21,726 nucleotides of DNA, taken from Bacillota bacterium (GTDB lineage Bacteria > Bacillota > Clostridia > Peptostreptococcales > Anaerovoracaceae). Made by a program: the position numbers and the translations under genes. The stretch covers positions 1-21,726 of the forward strand of contig JAFZRG010000108.1 of NCBI GenBank assembly GCA_017619985.1, read 5' to 3'. Below, one piece after another: positions 14,069-21,717 of the stretch (position 1 is its first letter; every line of letters starts with the position of its first letter). Under the pieces are notes generated by a model, which saw nothing but the letters and a program-made list of their open reading frames with translations, was not told the origin of the DNA and did no database searches.

Positions 14069-14932
14069 ATGAATACCATCGAATTGAAGGCGAAAGCAAA
14101 AGTAAATCTCATCCTGAACGTCCTGGGAAAGCGGGACGACGGATACCACGAAGTGCAGATGGTCATGCAGGCGATCGACCTGGCGGACGACGTGCGGATC
14201 TCCTGGGAAAAGCAGACCGGAGAAAACGCGATCCGTTCGTGCGCGTTCGGCGGCGGTATGGATCTGCAGCTGGACCCGGGGCACAAGAAACTGCCGGCAG
14301 GCTTTAAGAACCTGGCCTATCAGGCGGCCATGCGCATGCACGACACGTTCCATCCCGGGCAGCGGGAGACCTGCAGCATCCGCATCACGAAGAACATCCC
14401 CCTGGCGGCCGGACTGGCCGGCGGGTCGACGGACGCGGCAGCGGTGATCTGGGGTCTCGCGAGGCTCTGGGGCCTGGCGCCGGGCGAAACGGACGAAGGC
14501 ATGGAAGATCATGTCCGGGACACCCTTTTCAACATCGCCCTCTCCATCGGCTCGGACGTGCCGTTCTGCCTGGCGGCTGCGATGGGTCACACGGCGGCGG
14601 TCGCAAAAGGACGCGGCGAAAAGCTGACGGTCATCGACCCGCTCGACGCCCGCATCGAAACGTTTACGCCGAAGATCGAAGTGCCCACGGCGAAGGTCTA
14701 CGGCGCGCTGAAACCGGAAGATTACGCGGTGCCCTACGACGTCGCCGGTTATCTGGCCGCGAAGACGGTCGAAGAAAAGTGCGCCTTCCTGGGCAATCAC
14801 CTCCAGGCACCTGCGGTGCGGCTGTATCCGAAGATCGGGAAGGAGATCGAACGCTTAACAAAAGAGAACGGCGGACTGGCCACGCTGCAGTCGGGCAGCG
14901 GCCCCACCGTCTTTACGGTCTATAAGAAATAA
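14069..14932 (+). CDS. ispE: 4-diphosphocytidyl-2-C-methyl-D-erythritol kinase
   Basis: GHMP-family kinase of the MEP (non-mevalonate) isoprenoid pathway; it phosphorylates CDP-methylerythritol at the 2-hydroxyl. The product has 287 residues, the normal size. The N-terminal AKAKVNLILNVLGKRDDGYHE (residues 8-28, with Lys11), the glycine-rich ATP loop PLAAGLAGGSTDAAA (111-125, with Asp122) and the C-terminal LQSGSGPTVF are all intact. I start at ATG 14069 (MNTIELKAKA); in-frame codons further upstream add only non-homologous sequence and would lie beyond the promoter. It is 12 nt ahead of a D-2-hydroxyacid dehydrogenase gene, probably in one transcript, and divergent from hslO. Confidence 0.96.
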   Translation: MNTIELKAKAKVNLILNVLGKRDDGYHEVQMVMQAIDLADDVRISWEKQTGENAIRSCAFGGGMDLQLDPGHKKLPAGFKNLAYQAAMRMHDTFHPGQRETCSIRITKNIPLAAGLAGGSTDAAAVIWGLARLWGLAPGETDEGMEDHVRDTLFNIALSIGSDVPFCLAAAMGHTAAVAKGRGEKLTVIDPLDARIETFTPKIEVPTAKVYGALKPEDYAVPYDVAGYLAAKTVEEKCAFLGNHLQAPAVRLYPKIGKEIERLTKENGGLATLQSGSGPTVFTVYKK

Positions 14933-14944
14933 GGAGCGAACACT

Positions 14945-15892
14945 ATGAAAGTCGTCGTTTTGAACGGGGCAAAAGTGAACTATGACGGCCTGGCGGGCTA
15001 CGAGTCCCTGGGCGACGAAGTCGTCTGCTACGACGCGAGCAGCCCGGAACAGTACGCGGAGCGGGCCGAAGGCGCGGAAGTCCTCGTCTCGAAGGAACTG
15101 CCCATGAACGCGGATTCCATCCGGGCGCTGCCGGACTGCGTCAGGCTGATCTGCGAAGCCGGCACGGGCTACAACAATATCGACCTGGCCGCCTGCAGGG
15201 AGAAAGGCATCCAGGTCGCCAACGTGCCCGCCTATTCCACGGACCGCGTCGCACAGACCGCGGTCATGATGCTGCTCAACCTGTCCTCCGAGATGGGAAA
15301 GCAGATCCGCGCGCTCGAAAAGGGTGACCGCTCCAACTTCACGAAATATCTCGGGGTCAGCCACACCGAAGTGAACGGCAAGACGCTCGGCGTCGTCGGC
15401 GCCGGCAACATCGGCGGCAAAGTGATCGAGATCGCGAAAGCCCTCGGCATGAACGTCCTCGTCTATACCCGCACGCCCAAGGACTTCGGCCCCGGCACGA
15501 AGAACGTATCTCTGGAAGAACTGCTGAAAGAGAGCGACTACGTGACCCTCCACTGCCCGCTCACGCCGGCGACGAAGCACATCATCAACGCGGAGACTCT
15601 CAGACTGATGAAGCCGACCGCCTGCCTCATCAACGCCAGCAGAGGCGCGCTCGTGGACGAGCCCGCCCTCATCAAGGCGCTGCAGGAAGGCCGCCTGGCA
15701 GGCGCGGGCCTGGACGTGCAGGAGACCGAACCGCCCCTAGCGGACAACCCGCTGTACGACATGTCGAACGTCATCCTCACCCCGCACATGGGTTGGAAGG
15801 GTCTGGAGACCCGCCAGAGACTCGTGCAGGTGCTGGCGGACAACATCGCTGCCTACGCGAGAGGCGAGAAACACAATATCGTGAGCGAGTAG
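14945..15892 (+). CDS. NAD-dependent D-2-hydroxyacid dehydrogenase (hydroxypyruvate/glycerate dehydrogenase-like)
   Basis: A 315-residue enzyme of the D-isomer-specific 2-hydroxyacid dehydrogenase family, which reduces 2-keto acids with NADH. The Rossmann motif GVVGAGNIGGKV is at about 149-160. The catalytic triad is present: Arg233 in NASRG, Glu262 in ETEPPL, and His281 in TPHMGW. The tryptophan two residues after His281 recalls glycerate dehydrogenase/hydroxypyruvate reductases, which end their active-site motif in His-x-x-Trp or similar, but D-lactate or other 2-keto acid reduction cannot be excluded. ATG follows AAGGAG at 8 nt and lies 12 nt after ispE. A terminator follows. Confidence 0.9.
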   Translation: MKVVVLNGAKVNYDGLAGYESLGDEVVCYDASSPEQYAERAEGAEVLVSKELPMNADSIRALPDCVRLICEAGTGYNNIDLAACREKGIQVANVPAYSTDRVAQTAVMMLLNLSSEMGKQIRALEKGDRSNFTKYLGVSHTEVNGKTLGVVGAGNIGGKVIEIAKALGMNVLVYTRTPKDFGPGTKNVSLEELLKESDYVTLHCPLTPATKHIINAETLRLMKPTACLINASRGALVDEPALIKALQEGRLAGAGLDVQETEPPLADNPLYDMSNVILTPHMGWKGLETRQRLVQVLADNIAAYARGEKHNIVSE

Positions 15893-15913
15893 CCCCCCTC
15901 AAACACAACAAGA

Positions 15914-15947
15914 CCCTCCGGCCTTTCGCGGACCGGAGGGCCTTTTC
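15914..15947. terminator. Intrinsic terminator between convergent genes
   Basis: ccctccgg (15914-15921) pairs with ccggaggg (15933-15940), followed on the plus strand by ccttttct. The minus strand continues tcttgttgtgttt, so it may also end the TIR gene. Confidence 0.83.
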
Positions 15948-15955
15948 TATGAGCG

Positions 15956-18900
15956 TTATTTCAGGAAGTACGTCTCTTTCTGCACCTCGGACAATTCCCG
16001 TTCGCCCAGTAGCTGGCGGGCGATGCTGCGGAGTTCGCTGCCGTCCGCCCAGCGCAGGATCACCACGTCGCCGTTGACCTGCTTGGTGTTGGCCTTGACG
16101 AAGGGTGCAAACAGAAGTACCGCCCTTCCGTCCTCCCAGGAACCCAGGTAATAATATTGCCCTGCATCCCAGCGGACGATCGTCTCGCCTGTCTCCGCAT
16201 CATAGAGACCGTCCTCTTCGGCCACGAACGGCCTTTCGCCGAAGACGCCGTCCCGGGGAGCCGGCATCCCGATCTCTCCGGCGGGCAGCATCTGCACCGT
16301 CCCGTCCATGCTGACGGCGTGGCCCCGGGAGGCGAAACGGTCTATCGTGCCGAAGAGTTCGTAACGGATTTTCACCCCGTCCGGGCCTGCCGCATAGTCG
16401 AAGATACGGCTGTCCGCTTCGCAGAGGGCGAGTTCTTCGCCGGTCTCCGCTTTCACGATATGCACGTCGTAAGAGTCGTCCTGCGCGATCAGGATGCCGT
16501 ATTCCGTCTCCGGATAGAACAGCACGACGGTGTAGGGCAGTTCATAGACCTGCAGCACCTCGCCGTTCTGTGCATCCCGCACTTCGGCAGCGACGTGACG
16601 GCTGCATTTTTCCTCGAAGCCGGAACCGGCCAGCTGATGGGAATAACCCGCCCTGGCATTGTTCCGCATGGTGTCGAAATCTTCGTCCGGATCTTCCATG
16701 TAAGTATAGGTGCAGAGGATATTCCCGCTTTCCGGCAGCAGGAAGGCGTCCAGCTTGATAAAGCCCTGCCAGTCCGCCGCGAAATCGAAGAGACGGTCCG
16801 TGATCAGCCCCCAGTCCAGCCCTATGCGCCAGCTTTCCTCCCAGCTGTCCGTGCGGAAAGCAAAGAAGCTGGGGTATTTGCTCGTTGAAGACCCCACCGC
16901 GAACAGCATGGAAGCATCTTCGTTCAGGAACACCTTCGACAGGATCACCTCATCGTCTATCTGCGTCACCCGGGGGTCTCCCGACGGCGGGACATAGATG
17001 GACTCGTGGGGATAGGAAATGTACAGCTTCTGCACAGCCTCGAAGGTGTCGGGGTCGTAGATGCGTATCGATTCCTCTGCCGGCGTCACGAGATTGTTAT
17101 TCGAGGAGTGATAGGAGATCATAAACTGCTCCGCCGGCAGCAGCGTGGACGCTGTGTCCTCCCCTTCTATGATCTTCAGCACTTCCCCGGTCTGCGCGTC
17201 GTAAACGTGCAGGCCGTCTCCGTGGTAGTTCCAGATCCGGCTGCCGTCTTCAGAGATCCGGATGCGGTAGGTATTGTCCGAGACCGTGGACATGACGGAC
17301 AGCTTGTCGTTGAGACGGGTCATGAGAGGCGTGCTGTCTTCCTTTTCCGTCAGCCGGTAGACGCAGATCTCCTCTTCTCCTTCCAGCAGAACGAACGTAT
17401 CGTTCCTGCTGCAGTCGTTCCAACCCCACTGGCCGTAGGCCGCCTTTTTCAGCGCGGAAGGACATACCAGGGTCTGGACCACGCTGCCGTCTGCCGCCGA
17501 AACGATGTGGGCGGAATCGTCGCTGCAGCTCAGGAGCAGGCGGGACCCGTCGGCGCTCCACATCAGATCCTTCACCTGATACAGCCCCGGCGGGATGACC
17601 AGACGGATCTCATCCCGGCTGCAGTCATAGAGATAGACGTAGCCGTTGGGACAGAGGATGGCGGCGAGGGAACTATCCCTTCCGGAGAATTCCACCTTTT
17701 CCACCTTCCTGCCTTCCAGGCGCTCCATATCGAAGATCACGGCAGGCTCCTCCACCGCCGCGTTCCAGAAAAACAGGGCACCCTCCCGCCAGCCCGCGAT
17801 ATAGTTCCCGTCTTTCGACACGTCGAGCTGTTCTACGTAGGTCTCGGAGACGTAGCGCTTTATCACGTTGTCTTCGGCGCTGCTCTGCACGTTGACCCGC
17901 AGGACCGTCGTGCCGGACCCGCCATCCGTGCGGCGGTAACCCGCAAGCAGAAACTCGCTGCCCTTTCCGGCAGCCGCGGCACACTCCAGACGCAGACCTT
18001 CGTCCGCATAGTCGCGGTAACCACGGTCATAGCCCGCCATATAAATGCTGAACACACCTCGGTTGGCCTGCAGGAGCAGATAGGAATAGTCCGATTCATA
18101 GAGCCGGTATTCCGGATTCTCGCTCCATTCGTAGTACAGATCCCGACCTACGAAACTGTCTATATCTGTCCCCAGGCGCTTCGTCAGGTCGGAACCGGAG
18201 AGGTTCTCGATGCGGTCCTGATAGACCGCGAAGCCGTTCAGATCCTCCCGCAGCAGGCACTGGGCAGGTTCCTCCTCCAGCCAGCCGTCCACCGGAATCT
18301 CCTGGCCAGTATTCAGATCGTAATAAGTGAGGCATCCGTTGATCTGACGGGAGAAAACCAGCAGGAGGTTATCCTGCGCCCGCCAGGTCTCCAATCCGGG
18401 GATCCGGATGCAGGTCACTTCCTGATAGACGCTGTCCCCCTGACCGCTGATGATGGCGGAGCGCAGAGAAGCCAGCGCCTCCTCCGTCACCGGCCGTTCC
18501 GGATGGTCGAAATCTTCCGGAAGCGCTTCCAGAGAAAGCAGCATCGAGAGCATGCGGTCGCCGCTTTCCAGGGCTTCGTCCGCGCTCTGCGCCAGCCATT
18601 TGGATTCCGCGATGAGGGCGTCGTTCCTCTCCGCCGTGATCTGGGCGTTTTTATGGAACGCGTAGCCCAGGAAGCCGGAAAGCGCCAGGATGAGCGCTGC
18701 CGCGGCTCCGGCGAGGATGCGGTTTCTGCGCTGCTTCGCCCGCTGCTTCAGATCGTCGTAGTTGACCCCGAGCATGGGCGCCAGGATGCGCAGCTTTTCG
18801 GCGGAAAGCTTCTTGAGAGATTCCTGTACCGTAGCCCCTCTCACGTCCGCAGCCAGAGGTTCGACTGCTATACGCTCGCCGTTCTCTTCCTTGAAGCGCA

Positions 18901-19270
18901 GTTCCTCCGGAAAAGCCTCGTCCGGCTCTCCCTCCGCCAGCACCGTCAAGATGCGGTCCCGGCGGCCCAAAGACAGGAAATAGCGGACCTCCTCCAGGCA
19001 CCACCGCGACTCCAGATAGCGGGGAGAGCAGATGCAGATCAGCCACTCCGACTGCTCCAGGGCCTCGTGGATGTCGTCTCCCAGGTCGGAGGAAAGAAGG
19101 AGTTCGTCCTGGTCGCGGAAGACCCGGCCCATCTTTGAGATCCCCAGCGTCTTCTTCAGAGACGAGGGGATGCCGAAGTTCTCGATGTCCTTATGCAGTT
19201 TCCGCGCGATATCCTGGTCCGGCGCCTGATGCCGGTAGGAAATAAATGCTTTGTAGCGGTAGGAATCCAT
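15956..19270 (-). CDS. TIR-domain, membrane-anchored beta-propeller (WD40-like) protein
   Basis: A 1104-residue protein in three parts. Residues about 5-125 are a TIR domain: KAFISYRHQ at the start, and SPRYLESRWCLEEV, where Glu94 fits the WCxxE catalytic glutamate of NAD-cleaving TIRs. A conserved linker (RGATVQESLKKL ... LAPMLGVNYDDLKQR) leads to a single transmembrane helix at about 186-205. Then comes the stretch GDRMLSMLLSLEALPEDFDHPERP, known from effector proteins that carry WD40 repeats. The rest (about 275-1060) is a long series of propeller-like strands with SxDGxx and VYDAQTGE-type repeats. The propeller should face outward as a sensor or binding surface while the TIR faces the cytoplasm. 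It is monocistronic, with its own strong promoter and AGAGGTG site. Function is unproven; defence or signalling by NAD hydrolysis is inference. Confidence 0.85.
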   Translation of the reverse strand: MDSYRYKAFISYRHQAPDQDIARKLHKDIENFGIPSSLKKTLGISKMGRVFRDQDELLLSSDLGDDIHEALEQSEWLICICSPRYLESRWCLEEVRYFLSLGRRDRILTVLAEGEPDEAFPEELRFKEENGERIAVEPLAADVRGATVQESLKKLSAEKLRILAPMLGVNYDDLKQRAKQRRNRILAGAAAALILALSGFLGYAFHKNAQITAERNDALIAESKWLAQSADEALESGDRMLSMLLSLEALPEDFDHPERPVTEEALASLRSAIISGQGDSVYQEVTCIRIPGLETWRAQDNLLLVFSRQINGCLTYYDLNTGQEIPVDGWLEEEPAQCLLREDLNGFAVYQDRIENLSGSDLTKRLGTDIDSFVGRDLYYEWSENPEYRLYESDYSYLLLQANRGVFSIYMAGYDRGYRDYADEGLRLECAAAAGKGSEFLLAGYRRTDGGSGTTVLRVNVQSSAEDNVIKRYVSETYVEQLDVSKDGNYIAGWREGALFFWNAAVEEPAVIFDMERLEGRKVEKVEFSGRDSSLAAILCPNGYVYLYDCSRDEIRLVIPPGLYQVKDLMWSADGSRLLLSCSDDSAHIVSAADGSVVQTLVCPSALKKAAYGQWGWNDCSRNDTFVLLEGEEEICVYRLTEKEDSTPLMTRLNDKLSVMSTVSDNTYRIRISEDGSRIWNYHGDGLHVYDAQTGEVLKIIEGEDTASTLLPAEQFMISYHSSNNNLVTPAEESIRIYDPDTFEAVQKLYISYPHESIYVPPSGDPRVTQIDDEVILSKVFLNEDASMLFAVGSSTSKYPSFFAFRTDSWEESWRIGLDWGLITDRLFDFAADWQGFIKLDAFLLPESGNILCTYTYMEDPDEDFDTMRNNARAGYSHQLAGSGFEEKCSRHVAAEVRDAQNGEVLQVYELPYTVVLFYPETEYGILIAQDDSYDVHIVKAETGEELALCEADSRIFDYAAGPDGVKIRYELFGTIDRFASRGHAVSMDGTVQMLPAGEIGMPAPRDGVFGERPFVAEEDGLYDAETGETIVRWDAGQYYYLGSWEDGRAVLLFAPFVKANTKQVNGDVVILRWADGSELRSIARQLLGERELSEVQKETYFLK

Positions 19271-19291
19271 GTTGTCACCTCTGTTGCCTTC

Positions 19292-19321
19292 ATTATATCG
19301 TATCCCCGGCCGCCCTGTGAA
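19292..19321 (-). promoter_or_regulatory. Sigma-A-type promoter of the TIR-propeller gene
   Basis: On the minus strand TTCACA (19321-19316) and TATAAT (19297-19292) are 18 nt apart, predicting a start near 19285 and a 15-nt leader that contains AGAGGTG before the ATG at 19270. This is the best -35/-10 pair in the window. Confidence 0.75.
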
Positions 19322-19370
19322 GTTTCTATGTTTTTCAAAAGTCCGTCAGCCTTATGCAACTCTTTTGGGC

Positions 19371-19376
19371 TATAAT
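19371..19376 (+). promoter_or_regulatory. -10 promoter element of the metallophosphoesterase gene
   Basis: TATAAT ends exactly 6 nt before the ATG at 19383, and no ribosome site lies between them. Transcription is expected to start at the ATG, giving a leaderless mRNA. No clear -35 or TGn extension is present. Confidence 0.55.
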
Positions 19377-19382
19377 AGACGC

Positions 19383-20543
19383 ATGGGTTTTCTCAAGAGA
19401 TACAACTCGTCCCGCGTGGACCGCTACAATAGACAGAAACATCACTGGCCGCAGGGCGCCATCACCGTCTTCGCTATCGCGTGCTGCGTCTACGGCAGCA
19501 TACGGACCGGCTATGCCGTCGAACAGTTTACCGGCATGAATCCGGGTGCAGAGCTGGCGGTGATCACCATCCTCGTCGTGCTGTTCCAGCGCTTTTCGAC
19601 GGAAGCGCAGTTCGATTCGAAGCTCTACCGCATCGGCGTGCGCATCTCGGGCATCGCGGTCGGGCTGCTGCTCTACGGCGTTCCCCTGCTGCTCCTGACC
19701 GACCTGGCATACTTCCTGCTGCGCGGGACCGTTACCGCTCCTCATTTCCGGGCGTGGATGATCCTCATCGCGGACGCGGTCACGCTCGCCGTGACCTTGG
19801 TCGGCACAGTGAACGCCTTCCGGCCGGTCACCGTCCGCTATACGGTGGACCTCGGCGGAAGCGGTACCTACCGCATCGTCCAGCTGTCCGACCTGCACAT
19901 CGGCGCCGTCGTCGGCGAAACCGTGCTGAACAACATCATCCGCCGCACGAATTCCCTGCGTCCGGACATGGTCGTGCTGACCGGCGACATGTTCAATCAC
20001 GGTTATGTGGAAGAGTGCCGAGACGAAACTCTGATCGCGCGCACCGTTTCGGGCCTCATGGCAAAAGACGGCATCTGGTCCGTGCTGGGCAACCACGACC
20101 CGGCCGCGGACGACCCGCATCTGCAGGCATTCTACCGGGCGGCGCGCATCCGACCGCTGGACAACGGCTGCAGGGAATTCGAGGACTTTACACTTGTAGG
20201 CCGCACGGGCACGGTCTCCGAAGGTGCGGACCGCAGACCTCTGAAGGATCTGCTGGCCTTTACCTCATCCGGCAAGCCTGTCATCGTCCTCGATCATGAC
20301 CCGATGGGCATCCCCGAAGCCGCGGAATGCGGCGTTGATCTGGTGCTGGCGGGTCACACGCACCGCGGGCAGTTCTTCCCCTACAACCTGTTCGTCAAGC
20401 ACTCGTTCCCGAAAGGCTGCTTCTACGGCATGCACCGGACGGGCGATACCGTGAGCATCGTCTCCGCCGGCGCGGGCGTCTTTCAGGTGCCCCTGCGCGT
20501 CGGGACCCGCAGCGAGATCGTGTGCGTGGATGTGAAACTCTAG
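19383..20543 (+). CDS. Membrane-bound metallophosphoesterase
   Basis: A 386-residue protein with an N-terminal membrane part and a C-terminal calcineurin-like phosphoesterase domain. Hydrophobic segments lie at about 24-44, 55-70, 84-113 and 122-146. The metal-binding motifs follow in order: SDLHIG (169-174), GD at 201-202, GNHD (236-239), LDHDP (303-307) and AGHTHRGQ (323-330). The YkuE/YaeI-like branch of this family acts on lipid or nucleotide phosphoesters; the substrate here is unknown. I start at ATG 19383 (MGFLKRYNSS), immediately after a TATAAT box; codons further upstream lie in promoter sequence of the divergent TIR gene. The gene ends in a strong terminator. Convergent with the LysE exporter. 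Confidence 0.9.
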   Translation: MGFLKRYNSSRVDRYNRQKHHWPQGAITVFAIACCVYGSIRTGYAVEQFTGMNPGAELAVITILVVLFQRFSTEAQFDSKLYRIGVRISGIAVGLLLYGVPLLLLTDLAYFLLRGTVTAPHFRAWMILIADAVTLAVTLVGTVNAFRPVTVRYTVDLGGSGTYRIVQLSDLHIGAVVGETVLNNIIRRTNSLRPDMVVLTGDMFNHGYVEECRDETLIARTVSGLMAKDGIWSVLGNHDPAADDPHLQAFYRAARIRPLDNGCREFEDFTLVGRTGTVSEGADRRPLKDLLAFTSSGKPVIVLDHDPMGIPEAAECGVDLVLAGHTHRGQFFPYNLFVKHSFPKGCFYGMHRTGDTVSIVSAGAGVFQVPLRVGTRSEIVCVDVKL

Positions 20544-20550
20544 GCAATAC

Positions 20551-20583
20551 AAAACACACCGCCTGCGCGGCGGTGTGTTTTTT
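20551..20583. terminator. Bidirectional intrinsic terminator
   Basis: A 13-bp perfect stem (20551-20563 with 20569-20581) closes a five-base loop, with a T run on the plus strand and four A residues at its other foot. It serves both the metallophosphoesterase and the convergent exporter gene. Confidence 0.9.
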
Positions 20584-20594
20584 GATGCGCAGGA

Positions 20595-21215
20595 CTACTC
20601 CGCTTTTTCTTTTTTCAGCAGCATTTTCAGGCCGAAGTAGATGATCAGCGCGCCGACGAAAATATTCAGGACGTTGGCGACGGCAGGGGAGATAAAGTTC
20701 GACAGGATCGTGCCGAGGATCGCGACGAACGTCATGAACAGCAGCGTCGCGGACACGAGGCCGCAGGAAAACACCAGCAGTTCCTTCCTGTCGAACTGCT
20801 CTTCGATGATCTTCGTCGTCAGCACGCTGCCCCAGAATGCGATGGTCAGCGGGTTGGACAGGGTCATGACCAGGCCCTGGATGAAGACGCTGGACGACGT
20901 GGGCTTCAGGTTCAGCCCCGGGATGAGATTGATCCCGAACACGCCCAGGATGATGTTCAGGCCGAACAGGATGAGCACCAGCGCGCCGACGACTTTAAAG
21001 GTCTTCTTGACGCTGTCCTTTTCGAGCAGCTTGCTGACGCCGATGCTGGCCAGCGCAATGTAGAACGCGTCGACGAGGGCGACCGCGAGCACGAGCGACA
21101 TCGCGACGGCGAACCCCGCGTTCTTTGCCGTATTGAACACCATCAGGCACATGGGCCCGATCGCGATCTGCAGCAGCATGCCGAAGCGCAGCCCGTTGAA
21201 GTATCTTTTTAGCAT
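20595..21215 (-). CDS. LysE-family amino-acid exporter
   Basis: A 206-residue integral membrane protein of the LysE/RhtB family, which exports amino acids or related small molecules by proton-motive force. Family marks are the N-terminal helix with IAIGPMCLMVFNTAKN (the GPxxLxV-type motif, about residues 18-33) and the central ...TLSNPLTIAFWGSVL (about 118-132, the NP motif). Five to six transmembrane helices can be seen. It lies 18 nt downstream of an Lrp/AsnC regulator gene on the same strand, the common arrangement for a substrate-induced amino-acid exporter. The substrate cannot be read from the sequence. The start codon is ATG at 21215 (MLKRYFNG); the ribosome site is modest (AAAGGCAGG). 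Confidence 0.9.
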   Translation of the reverse strand: MLKRYFNGLRFGMLLQIAIGPMCLMVFNTAKNAGFAVAMSLVLAVALVDAFYIALASIGVSKLLEKDSVKKTFKVVGALVLILFGLNIILGVFGINLIPGLNLKPTSSSVFIQGLVMTLSNPLTIAFWGSVLTTKIIEEQFDRKELLVFSCGLVSATLLFMTFVAILGTILSNFISPAVANVLNIFVGALIIYFGLKMLLKKEKAE

Positions 21216-21233
21216 GCAAAGACCTGCCTTTCG

Positions 21234-21674
21234 TCAGATATTGATCTCTTCTTTCAGCGTGGAAAGATTGATGAGCGTCGTCGTGGAGACCACGCCGGGG
21301 ATCCCCTTCAGATACTCGGAAATGAAGGCTTCGAGTTCGTCCGTATCCGCCACGAGCACCTTCAGCAGGTAATCGCTCTGTCCGGCGATGTGGTGGCATT
21401 CGAGAACGTTTTTCTTCTTCACGATCTCGGCCCGGAAGTTCGGGATGTTGCCCGAGGCGTCGATGGTGACCAGGATGAATACCAGCAGCCGGTAGCCCAA
21501 GGCTTTTTGATTGACCTTGACCATATAGCGCTCGATGATGCCGGAATGCTCCATTTTGCGGATGCGCTCCGCCGTCGCCGGCACGGACAGCGAGACCGCC
21601 TTGCTGATCTCGGACGCGGTCGCCCTGCCGTTGTTCTTCAGTTCTTCCAGGATGCGGATATCGGTGTCGGCCAG
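21234..21674 (-). CDS. Lrp/AsnC-family transcriptional regulator with probable CTG start
   Basis: The gene encodes about 146 residues: an AsnC-type winged helix-turn-helix (TDIRILEELKNNGRATASE, then ISKAVSLSVPATAERIRKME, about 4-45) and a C-terminal ligand-binding RAM domain (about 65-140, with HHIAGQSDYLLKVLV). Such regulators bind amino acids and often control exporter genes. The HTH is in frame up to a TAA, but no ATG, GTG or TTG precedes it; the first GTG (21584) would delete most of the HTH. CTG at 21674-21672 has GAGGA 7-8 nt upstream and gives the usual N-terminus, M-A-D-T-D-I. An ATG in another frame (21688) could be joined only by a one-base shift in the A run at 21675-21678, so a frameshift or sequence error is the alternative. 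Confidence 0.85.
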   Translation of the reverse strand: MADTDIRILEELKNNGRATASEISKAVSLSVPATAERIRKMEHSGIIERYMVKVNQKALGYRLLVFILVTIDASGNIPNFRAEIVKKKNVLECHHIAGQSDYLLKVLVADTDELEAFISEYLKGIPGVVSTTTLINLSTLKEEINI

Positions 21675-21699
21675 TTTTCTTTCCTCATCTGGTTAGGTG

Positions 21700-21717
21700 A
21701 TTATATCTGTGCAGATA
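21700..21717 (-). promoter_or_regulatory. Promoter -10 and overlapping palindrome of the lrp-exporter operon
   Basis: The minus strand carries TATAAT (21705-21700), placing the start near 21693 with a leader of about 20 nt. A perfect palindrome with 2-nt centre, tatctg (21704-21709) and cagata (21712-21717), overlaps it, a natural place for self-regulation by the Lrp protein. The -35 region lies at or beyond the window end. Confidence 0.55.

Noticed and set aside
17006..19138. 710-codon plus-strand open frame opposite the TIR gene
   Set aside because: Antisense shadow of the TIR-propeller gene, with low-complexity, charge-rich translation and no domain.
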